DNA from: Steroidobacteraceae bacterium
Lineage (GTDB): Bacteria; Pseudomonadota; Gammaproteobacteria; Steroidobacterales; Steroidobacteraceae
DNA length: 64,000 nt
NCBI GenBank assembly: GCA_025458865.1
Contig: JALORP010000008.1
Location: forward strand, 1 to 64,000
Direction: 5' to 3'
This document shows, piece by piece, positions 53,372 through 60,110 of the stretch. Within the stretch, counting starts at the first letter, position 1. The number at the start of each line of letters is the position of its first letter. A program made the translations under genes and the position numbers. A model generated the notes under the pieces. The model searched no databases. It saw only the letters and a list, made by a program, of their open reading frames with translations, and was not told the DNA's origin.

Positions 53372-54550
53372 ATGGCTCTGAGGCTCAGGATCGTGAGCGA
53401 CAACGCCACCGAGGCCGGCGATTTCGATCGCTGGACCTTCGGCGTGAACGGCGGCCGGATCGGCCGGGCGCTCGACAACGACTGGGTGCTGATCGATTCG
53501 CAGCGCTACATCTCGGCGCATCACGCCGAGATCGAGCACCGGGCCGGCGAGTGGTGGATCTGCGACCTCAGCACGAACGGCATCTTCATCAACGACAGCC
53601 AGCGGCCGCTGGGCCGCGGGGGCCGCCACCGCATCGCCGACGGGGACCGCATCCGCGTCGGCCCCTACGACATCGTGGCCCAGGTCACGGCCGGCAACGA
53701 TTTTTCGGTCGAGCAGGAATTCGACCTGACGCAGACGGCTTTCGACAACTCGCTCGACATCGACCTGCCGCTGCCCGGCATGCCGGGGTCCGCGCATGCG
53801 GGGCAGCCGTCCAGGCAGCCGCCCCGGCCGCCCGCGCCGCCGCCGGCACCCGCCGCCACCGAACGGCCATCGGCCCGACCGGCCGCCGCCGAGGCACACA
53901 AGGCCGCCCCGGCCCGCCCCGCCGGTACGGACGATCGGGCCCTGTGGCCGGGCATCGCGGCCTTCTGCAAGGGCGCTGGCATCGACCCCGTGTCCCTGCC
54001 CGCGGAAGCGCGCGCCCAGCTCCTGCAGGAGGCTGGACAGGCGCTGCGCGAGACGATGCTCGGGCTGATGGATCTCTCAAGGTCCCGGGCGGAATTCGCG
54101 CACGAGTTCGGCGTTTCGGGCTCCAGCCGCCAGCGTGATGCCACGAGCCCGCTCATGCAGCTGAGCGCCGTCGAGGAGGCGCTGTCGCGCCTGCTCACCG
54201 GCCGGGGGCCGCATTCGCCGCGCGCGGTGGACGAGGTCCGCGCCCAGTTCGCGAAGAGCCGTCACCACCAGCAGGCCACGCTGGTCGCGCTGCGCGAGGC
54301 GATCCCCGCGCTGCTCGAGCGGCTCGATCCGGATGCGCTGGAGGAACAGTTCGGGCGCAGCTCGCGCGGACCGGCCAGCGCGGACATGATGGCCCGCTAC
54401 TGGGCCCGGTACCGAGAGATGCACAAGGCCGCCATGGCGCGCGGCGAGTCCGGCCTGCCTCCCGCCTTCGTGGAGGAATTCGCGCGCGCCTACCAGGCGC
54501 TCACGGCCGCCGGCCTGCGGCCCGCGTCGCTGGAAGACGACCGGGCGTGA
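53372..54550 (+). CDS. FHA-domain protein of the type VI secretion (TagH/ImpI) type
   Basis: Protein of 392 residues. An N-terminal FHA phosphothreonine-binding domain (about 5-100) has GRALDNDWVLID, RYISAHHAEI and LSTNGIFIN. A Pro/Ala-rich linker follows (about 140-195), then a helical C-terminal domain (about 195-385) resembling the ImpI/VasC C-terminal region of T6SS FHA proteins (GIDPVSLPAEARAQLLQEAGQALRETMLGLMDLSRSRAEF). ATG 53372 follows GGAG. No other T6SS gene is in the window, so it is an orphan. Kinases at 4.7 and 37 kb are candidate partners, by inference. Confidence 0.82.
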   Translation: MALRLRIVSDNATEAGDFDRWTFGVNGGRIGRALDNDWVLIDSQRYISAHHAEIEHRAGEWWICDLSTNGIFINDSQRPLGRGGRHRIADGDRIRVGPYDIVAQVTAGNDFSVEQEFDLTQTAFDNSLDIDLPLPGMPGSAHAGQPSRQPPRPPAPPPAPAATERPSARPAAAEAHKAAPARPAGTDDRALWPGIAAFCKGAGIDPVSLPAEARAQLLQEAGQALRETMLGLMDLSRSRAEFAHEFGVSGSSRQRDATSPLMQLSAVEEALSRLLTGRGPHSPRAVDEVRAQFAKSRHHQQATLVALREAIPALLERLDPDALEEQFGRSSRGPASADMMARYWARYREMHKAAMARGESGLPPAFVEEFARAYQALTAAGLRPASLEDDRA

Positions 54551-54626
54551 CGCCGGCCGCGAGGGTCGGGCCGCCGGCGGGGCGGCGCTTGGAACCCGCC
54601 GGGTTCGTCCACACACCGCTCCCCGC

Positions 54627-54669
54627 CACATACGCAAAGAGCCCCGCGAGGGGGCTCTTTGCGTATGTG
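54627..54669. terminator. Perfect 19-bp hairpin between the FHA gene and tRNA-Ser
   Basis: CACATACGCAAAGAGCCCC (54627-54645), a five-base loop and its exact complement (54651-54669) separate the convergent FHA and tRNA-Ser genes. AAAGAGCCCC...GGGGCTCTTT is a classic terminator core on both strands, so it probably stops both transcripts. It begins right after the tRNA CCA end. Confidence 0.85.
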
Positions 54670-54670
54670 A

Positions 54671-54762
54671 TGGCGGAGAGGGTGGGATTCGAACCCACGT
54701 GGGGCGTAATGCCCCCAACCGATTTCGAGTCGGTGCCGTTGTGACCGCTTCGGTACCTCTCC
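54671..54762 (-). tRNA. tRNA-Ser (anticodon CGA)
   Basis: Ninety-two bases on the minus strand including an encoded CCA. The acceptor GGAGAGG pairs with CCTCTCC. The anticodon stem ACCGA/TCGGT encloses loop CTCGAAA, giving anticodon CGA. A long variable arm (GGGGGC...GCCCC) marks a class II tRNA, and the T arm is GTGGGTTCGAATCCCAC. It reads UCG codons. Confidence 0.96.
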
Positions 54763-54818
54763 GGAGCCCAGGACCGGCGGAAGGTTCCTCCGGTCGCGGG
54801 GCGCGGTAGTTTACACGA

Positions 54819-56243
54819 ATGACGCCCGCTGCACCCAGCCCGCCGACCCACGCCGTCCGCCCGGCGCTCTGCGCCGCCGCGGCCCTGGCCTGGGCGATGA
54901 CGCTTGGCACCTGCTCCCAGCCGCCGCGGCTGATCGACCAGGTCCGGATGCTGGGCATACTCAAGGTCGCGACCCGCAACAGTCCCACGGCCTACTACCT
55001 CGGCGTGGACGGGCCGCAAGGGCCCGAGTACGAGCTCGCGGCCGGCTTCGCGCAACGCCTCGGCGTCGAACTCGACCTGCGCGTCGTGCCCTCCACCACC
55101 GCGGCCATCGAGGAAGTCCAGCGAAATCGGGTGCACCTGGCGGCCGCCGGCATCGTGGTCAACGAGGCCCGGCGCGAGTTCCTGTCGTTCGGCCCGGTCT
55201 ACCAGCGCATCAGCCAGCACGTCATCCACCATGCCCGAGGGCGCCGTCCTGCCTCGGCTGCGGACCTGGTGGGAATGCGCGTCGAGGTGCTGGCAGGGTC
55301 GACCCACGCGTCGGCGCTCGCGGCGCTTGCGGCGCAGTATCCGGGCCTGGCCTACACCGAGGTCGCGGGGGTGGACCAGCTGGAACTGCTGGACCGCGTC
55401 TCGAACGGCGCCATCGACGCGACGATCGCGAACTCGACCGACTTCAAGGTGGGCCGGCACCTGCACCCCGAGCTGCGCCAGGCCTTCGAGATCGCCTCCG
55501 CGCAGGAGGTCGCCTGGGCCCTGAGCCCGCGCGACCGGTCGCTCGACGCGGAAGTCGAGGCGTATTTCGCCGAGCTCGCATCGCAGGGACGGCTCGCCGC
55601 GATCCTCGACCGCCACTACGCCGAAGCCGAGGACTTCGACTACCTCGACTCGGTCAACTTCCTGCGGCACGTGCACGAGCGCCTGCCCGCACTGCGCCCC
55701 TTCTTCGAGGAGGCAGCGGCCCAGACCGGCCTCGACTGGCGGCTCATCGCCGCCGTGGGCTACCAGGAATCGAAGTGGGACGCCAAGGCCGTCTCGCCCA
55801 CCGGCGTGCGCGGGCTGATGATGCTGACGGCCGATACCGCGAGGCGCGTCGGGGTCGCCGACCGCGAGGACGCGCGGCAGAGCATCCTCGGCGGCGCGCG
55901 CTACCTGGTGGAGGTGCGCTCCAAGATCCCGGAGCGGATCGCCGACCCGGACCGGATGTGGCTGGCACTGGCCGGCTACAACGTCGGCTACGGCCACCTC
56001 GAGGACGCGCGCATACTGACGCAGCGTCACGGCCGGAGCCCGGATTCCTGGGACGACGTCAGCGCGCACCTGCCGCTGCTCGCGCAGGAGCGCTGGCACG
56101 TGGAGACGCGCCTCGGCTACGCCCGCGGCTGGGAGCCGGTGCACTTCGTGCACAACGTGCGCGGCTACCTCAACATGCTGGTATGGATGACCGGCTCGCC
56201 GGACGGCGAGCTGCGCCTCCAGCCGCCGGACACCGGCGGCTGA
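54819..56243 (+). CDS. mltF: Membrane-bound lytic murein transglycosylase F
   Basis: Periplasmic peptidoglycan-cleaving enzyme of 474 residues. After a hydrophobic N-terminal signal or anchor (about 15-35), an ABC-substrate-binding-like regulatory domain (about 40-275) precedes the SLT catalytic domain (about 290-450). The SLT domain has AAVGYQESKWDAKAVSPTGVRGLMMLT, containing the catalytic Glu, and LALAGYNVGYGHLEDAR. The length and architecture match MltF. It starts 57 bases from the divergent tRNA-Ser. Confidence 0.93.
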   Translation: MTPAAPSPPTHAVRPALCAAAALAWAMTLGTCSQPPRLIDQVRMLGILKVATRNSPTAYYLGVDGPQGPEYELAAGFAQRLGVELDLRVVPSTTAAIEEVQRNRVHLAAAGIVVNEARREFLSFGPVYQRISQHVIHHARGRRPASAADLVGMRVEVLAGSTHASALAALAAQYPGLAYTEVAGVDQLELLDRVSNGAIDATIANSTDFKVGRHLHPELRQAFEIASAQEVAWALSPRDRSLDAEVEAYFAELASQGRLAAILDRHYAEAEDFDYLDSVNFLRHVHERLPALRPFFEEAAAQTGLDWRLIAAVGYQESKWDAKAVSPTGVRGLMMLTADTARRVGVADREDARQSILGGARYLVEVRSKIPERIADPDRMWLALAGYNVGYGHLEDARILTQRHGRSPDSWDDVSAHLPLLAQERWHVETRLGYARGWEPVHFVHNVRGYLNMLVWMTGSPDGELRLQPPDTGG

Positions 56244-56301
56244 ACCGGCGCGAGCTCGGGAAGGCGTGCCGGGCGCCGGCCGCAGGGCTTCGCCGAGTCG
56301 C

Positions 56302-56790
56302 TCATCGCCCGTCCCTCGTCGTCCGTGCAGCAGCTTCCGCAAGGCGGCGCCGCTCGAAGAAGCCCTTGAGCAGCGCCCCGCACTCGTCGGCGAGCACGCC
56401 GCCGAACGTGTCCACCGCGTGATTGAGTCCCTTCGCGGTCACGAGGTTGAAAGCGCTGCCCGCCGCGCCCTGGCGCGGATCCCAGGTGCCGAACACCAGC
56501 CGTGCAACCCGCGCGTGCACGAGCGCCGCGGCGCACATCGGGCAGGGCTCGAGCGTCACATAGAGCGTCGTGCCGCCGAGCCGGTAGTCGTCGAGCGCGC
56601 GTGCCGCCGCGCGCAGCGCCAGCACCTCGGCATGCGCCGTCGGATCGCGCAGCGTGATCGGCTGGTTCCAGCCCTCGCCGATCACCTGCCCGCCGCGCAC
56701 GACCAGGGCACCGACCGGCACCTCCCCCTGGGCCTCGGCGCGCGCGGCGAGCGCGAGCGCCTCGCGCATGCAGTCGGTGTCAGTCTTCAC
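56302..56790 (-). CDS. tadA: tRNA-specific adenosine deaminase
   Basis: Converts A34 to inosine in tRNA-Arg(ACG). 162 residues. Zinc and catalytic site HAEVLALRAAA and TLEPCPMCAAALVHARV, typical of TadA. GTG 56790 or ATG 56769 (MREALALAARAEAQGEVPVGA) may be the start. Convergent with mltF. An essential enzyme in most bacteria. Confidence 0.95.
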   Translation of the reverse strand: MKTDTDCMREALALAARAEAQGEVPVGALVVRGGQVIGEGWNQPITLRDPTAHAEVLALRAAARALDDYRLGGTTLYVTLEPCPMCAAALVHARVARLVFGTWDPRQGAAGSAFNLVTAKGLNHAVDTFGGVLADECGALLKGFFERRRLAEAAARTTRDGR

Positions 56791-57404
56791 GCATCAGCCC
56801 GCCAGAGCTCTTTCGGGCCGTAATGATACTCCGGGGCACGTCGCGCGGCTTCAGCCGGCGTCCAGCATGCCTGGCGGCGTTGGCTCGACGTGCTGGTCCA
56901 AGGGTCCGCCGGGCTGGGTCGAGTATGGCGCCGGCGCCGCAACCAAGCGGTGCGCTGTTGACGCTCATCTCGCAGCCACAGGCCGTAGAGGCCGACTTCG
57001 CGCGCCAGCAGTTCACCGCGGCCGTGACGAACTGGTGGCGCAGCCACCGATCCGCCTGTCCGGAAGACGGGACAAGACACGGATTCCGGGCGAGGGTACG
57101 AGCTTCGCTGCGGCGCCGCTGCTGCGAGGAACTGCTCAGTGAATAGTGATCGGTGATCGGTGATTGGCCAGAGAGCCTCCAGCCATCCCGGCCAGATCGA
57201 AGAGAAGGGCCCCGCGAGACCGACGCACCTTTCACTCATCCGAAGGGAACTCGCCACCTTCGTGCTCGGCACGCGCCCGGCATCGGCCGCGGACCCGTTA
57301 AACCAACTCGACCGCGTGCTCGATCGCAGCCACCTGGCGCCCCCCCCGGCGCGGCGGTGCCCACTCCCACTCAAGTTTCCATCCGATCCAGGTAACTGCT
57401 GTCA
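56791..57404. other. Gene-poor intergenic stretch
   Basis: I see no supportable gene in these 614 bases. Open frames on both strands lack recognisable domains, ribosome sites or plausible composition. Near 57137-57170 lies a short direct repeat of GTGATCGGTGATCGGTGATT, a kind of word that recurs in proteobacterial intergenic regions. The rest shows no clear structure. Confidence 0.5.
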
Positions 57405-57707
57405 CTAAGGCGGTATGCGCTTGAGCAAGTGCACGAGGAGCGGCACGAGCGCGTACGTCAGCAGACCGTAAACAAGCAGCGGCCTGAACGAATACCAAGC
57501 GAGAAAGATCGCATCGCCGGACATGAAAAGTTCCTGCGCACCTTCCAGGTCGCTCCACACGAATACACCTAGCACGAAGAAAGTCGCGCAAAGGACCGCT
57601 ACAACCAACAGACCGACGAAGCGTACGCGCCGCCATCGCCGCCTGAGTATTCCTGTCAACCAGGAAATCCAGGGACCACGTGGCCTGGGTTCATGCGCGG
57701 CGTTCAT
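57405..57707 (-). CDS. Small membrane protein, unrecognised
   Basis: A frame of 100 residues starting at ATG 57707. After a basic N terminus (ILRRRWRRVRF) there is a strong membrane helix (about 29-50, VGLLVVAVLCATFFVLGVFVW) and a second hydrophobic stretch (about 66-94, IFLAWYSFRPLLVYGLLTYALVPLLVHLL). Base composition is more AT-rich than its neighbours, which hints at transfer. No ribosome site is obvious. I do not recognise a family; it could also be a chance frame. Confidence 0.45.
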   Translation of the reverse strand: MNAAHEPRPRGPWISWLTGILRRRWRRVRFVGLLVVAVLCATFFVLGVFVWSDLEGAQELFMSGDAIFLAWYSFRPLLVYGLLTYALVPLLVHLLKRIPP

Positions 57708-57986
57708 GAATCAAAGCACGTCAACGGCCACCCGAGTCGGAATGTCCAGAGACATCCAGGCAGCGCCCTTCATAGCGATCCATCCACCTCCGCGTCCACT
57801 GTTTTCCGGCATTCATCGAAGTTGTAACGAAGTGGGGCACAAGCAGCATGGGAAGTTTAGACCGCCTTTCCGGTCAGGTAACTACGCGGAACGCGCCTTT
57901 GCTTGCGCTCGGCCTGCCACCGGCAGGCGTGGCCTGACGATTGCGCCTGCCGAAAGAACTGACCAAGCCGCCGGCCGCCGCAGCGA
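57708..57986. other. AT-richer intergenic stretch before the exporter leader
   Basis: No gene is supportable here. Composition is visibly less GC-rich than the housekeeping part. It marks the boundary between the tadA region and the accessory exporter block. Confidence 0.4.
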
Positions 57987-58015
57987 TTGATATGCACGCG
58001 CGCCGGGCGTACCAT
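57987..58015 (+). promoter_or_regulatory. Sigma-70-type promoter for the exporter leader
   Basis: TTGATA (57987-57992) and TACCAT (58010-58015) are separated by exactly 17 bases, matching five and four of six consensus positions. Transcription should begin near 58022, about 10 bases before the leader peptide's ribosome site. Confidence 0.6.
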
Positions 58016-58043
58016 GCCGGCGCATTGGACTCAGGAGGACGCA

Positions 58044-58100
58044 ATGCGACGCGTCAAGACTCACTTTCCGGCACTTGCAGGCCTTTTCATCGGCCGGTGA
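58044..58100 (+). CDS. Leader peptide of the ABC exporter operon (18 residues)
   Basis: AGGAGG at 58033-58038 is placed five bases before ATG 58044. The frame reads MRRVKTHFPALAGLFIGR and ends at TGA 58098-58100. For so GC-rich a genome it is unusually rich in A/T-ending codons (CGA, ACT, TTT, GCA, CTT, GCA, CTT), which could slow ribosomes. It lies between a promoter and a rho-independent terminator ahead of the exporter genes. A regulatory, not structural, role is inferred from this layout. I know no named homologue. Confidence 0.65.
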   Translation: MRRVKTHFPALAGLFIGR

Positions 58101-58138
58101 GCCCGTCCTGATTCCGCGCTAGGCGATCGAAATCCGGA

Positions 58139-58163
58139 CCCGCTCATCACCGAGCGGGTTTTT
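58139..58163 (+). terminator. Attenuator-type rho-independent terminator
   Basis: CCCGCTC (58139-58145), loop ATCACC, GAGCGGG (58152-58158), then five T (58159-58163). It stands 38 bases after the leader stop and 107 bases before the exporter start, so it would cut off the operon unless prevented. CGGTGA at the leader's end (58095-58100) is complementary to TCACCG (58147-58152) inside this hairpin, giving a possible competing antiterminator. Confidence 0.8.
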
Positions 58164-58197
58164 CGCTTCAGCAACCCAAAGCTTCGTAGCGACCCGC

Positions 58198-58216
58198 CCG
58201 GTCCCGGCCCGACCGG
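58198..58216 (+). promoter_or_regulatory. Second hairpin in the exporter leader
   Basis: CCGGTC (58198-58203) and GACCGG (58211-58216) form a 6-bp stem with a 7-base loop between the attenuator and the exporter start. There is no T run. It may stabilise the mRNA or be incidental. Confidence 0.35.
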
Positions 58217-58270
58217 ATCCGATTCGTACTCGACGTCACCACGGGGTGCCGTCCGGCGGGAAGAACGACC

Positions 58271-60109
58271 ATGAACGACACACAGCACGGTTCGCTGTGG
58301 CAGATCACCCAGGGGCATCGCGTCCGCTACGCGTATGCGATCCTGGCCATGGGCCTCACGAACCTGTTCATGTTCGGCGCGCCGCTCGCCGGGCGCTACG
58401 CCATCGACGTGGCGGTCGAGCGGGACCTCGGCTACGCGGCGACCCCGCTGCTGTGGCTGGCGGGCCTGTTTGCCGGCGCGGACACCTTCGTGGCCTATCT
58501 CTGGCTGTCCGCGGCGGCCGCGGTGGCGCTAACCCTGCTGGGCGGCGTCTGCCAGTACGCGCGCGGCCGATTGGCGGCCAGGGCCTCGGAAGCCATCGCG
58601 CGGCGCCTGCGCGAGCAGATCTACCGGCGCCTGCACCTCTTGCAGGCCGGCTACTACGACACCGCGGACACCGGCGACCTGGTGCAGCGCGCGAGCTCCG
58701 ATGTCGAGACCGTGCGGGTCTTCCTCGCCAACGACGTCGTCGAGATCGGCCGCGCGCTGATGCTGGTACTGTGCGTCACGCCGGTCCTGTTCTGGATGGA
58801 CGCGCGCCTCGCCTGGCTGTCGCTGTGCCTCATGCCGATCCTGGCCTGCGGCGCCTACCTGTTCTTCTCCGGCGTGAAGAAGGTCTTCCAGCAGACCGAC
58901 GAAGCCGAGGCGGCGATGACCGCGACGCTGCAGGAGAACCTCACCGGCATCCGGGTGGTGCGCGCCTTCGCGCGGCAGGCCTACGAGATCGATAAGTTTG
59001 CGCAGCGCAACGCCGCCTTCCGCGACCAGAACCAGCGGCTGATCCAGCTGATGAGCCTGTACTGGAGCGCCAGCGACCTGTTCGCCATGTCGCAGATCGG
59101 CCTCGTGCTGTTCGGCGGCGCGTACTTCATCATGGACGGCACGCTGACGGTGGGCACCCTGTTTGCGTTCATGACCTATGTCGCGATGGTGATATGGCCG
59201 ATCCGCCAGCTCGGCCGCGTGCTCACCGACACCGGCAAGGCCGTTGTCAGCCTCGGGCGTATCAAGGAAGTGCTCGAAGCGACGGAGGAGTCCGAGGAAC
59301 GCGCGCCCGAAGAGGACCGCGCCCGCGGCGAAATACAGATCGAGGGCCTGACCTTCGCCTACAAGGCGGACCGCCCGGTGCTGCGCGACGTGAGCATCCA
59401 CGTGCGGCCGGGCGAGACGCTGGCCATCGTCGGGCCGCCCGGCTCGGGCAAGTCCACGCTCATCCGGGTGCTGCTGCGCCTGTATCCGTACCAGCAGGGC
59501 TCGGTGCGCCTCGACGGGCGCGAGATCGCCGAGACCAATCGTCAGTGGCTGCGCCGCCAGGTCGGCGTGGTACTGCAGGACCCGTTCCTGTACTCGCGCT
59601 CCGTGCGCGCCAACCTCGCGGTCGGGCGCAGCCATGCGCCGGAGTCGGAGCTGATCGAGGCTTGCCAGGATGCGGCTATCCACGACAGCATCCTGCGCTT
59701 CTCCAACGGCTTCGACGCCATGGTCGGCGAGCGCGGCGTCACGCTCTCCGGCGGCCAGCGCCAGCGGCTGGCGCTGGCCCGGGCGCTGCTGAAGGATCCG
59801 CCGGTGCTGGTGCTCGACGATTCGCTCTCGGCCGTGGACACCGGCACCGAGGCGCGCGTGCTCGAGGCACTGCGACGCCGCAAGGGCCGGCAGACCACGC
59901 TGATCATCGCGCACCGCCTGTCGTCGGTGATGCACGCCGACCGGATCATGGTGCTCGACGAGGGCCGGGTGGTGCAGCTCGGCGACCACGCCACCCTGAG
60001 CCGGCAGCCGGGCCCGTACCAGCGGCTGTGCGACATCCAGGGCGCGCTCGACGCATCGATCCGCCGGGACGTCGCGGCCTCGACCAGCGCGTTGCCCGCA
60101 GGAGCATGA
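58271..60109 (+). CDS. ABC exporter subunit 1 (half-transporter with degenerate Walker B)
   Basis: Type IV (MsbA/Sav1866-like) half-transporter of 612 residues. Six membrane helices lie in residues 20-320 and the ATPase domain in 355-590. Walker A GPPGSGKST (388-396), Q436, signature LSGGQ (492-496) and the H-loop H548 are present. The catalytic Glu after Walker B is Asp (VLVLDDS, D517). The partner gene starts one base later, so they likely form a heterodimer. In BmrCD/TM287-288-type exporters one subunit also carries this Asp. Expression is probably controlled by the leader and terminator upstream. The substrate is unknown, perhaps a drug or peptide. Confidence 0.9.
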   Translation: MNDTQHGSLWQITQGHRVRYAYAILAMGLTNLFMFGAPLAGRYAIDVAVERDLGYAATPLLWLAGLFAGADTFVAYLWLSAAAAVALTLLGGVCQYARGRLAARASEAIARRLREQIYRRLHLLQAGYYDTADTGDLVQRASSDVETVRVFLANDVVEIGRALMLVLCVTPVLFWMDARLAWLSLCLMPILACGAYLFFSGVKKVFQQTDEAEAAMTATLQENLTGIRVVRAFARQAYEIDKFAQRNAAFRDQNQRLIQLMSLYWSASDLFAMSQIGLVLFGGAYFIMDGTLTVGTLFAFMTYVAMVIWPIRQLGRVLTDTGKAVVSLGRIKEVLEATEESEERAPEEDRARGEIQIEGLTFAYKADRPVLRDVSIHVRPGETLAIVGPPGSGKSTLIRVLLRLYPYQQGSVRLDGREIAETNRQWLRRQVGVVLQDPFLYSRSVRANLAVGRSHAPESELIEACQDAAIHDSILRFSNGFDAMVGERGVTLSGGQRQRLALARALLKDPPVLVLDDSLSAVDTGTEARVLEALRRRKGRQTTLIIAHRLSSVMHADRIMVLDEGRVVQLGDHATLSRQPGPYQRLCDIQGALDASIRRDVAASTSALPAGA

Positions 60110-60110
60110 C

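Noticed and set aside
49062-53381. A 1439-codon open frame antisense to purL
   Set aside because: Shadow of purL; composition dominated by Arg, Ala, Gly, His and Val without any recognisable motif.
53372-54550. Evidence for a type VI secretion locus in the window
   Set aside because: Only the FHA protein is present; no sheath, baseplate, ClpV, Hcp or VgrG genes flank it.
57137-57170. Short direct repeats (GTGATCGGTGATCGGTGATT) as a CRISPR or iteron array
   Set aside because: Units are too short and too few, with no spacers and no cas or rep genes nearby.
56787-57374. A 195-codon minus-strand frame upstream of tadA
   Set aside because: No domain, includes the translated intergenic repeat word (ITDHRSLF) and has no ribosome site; treated as noncoding.
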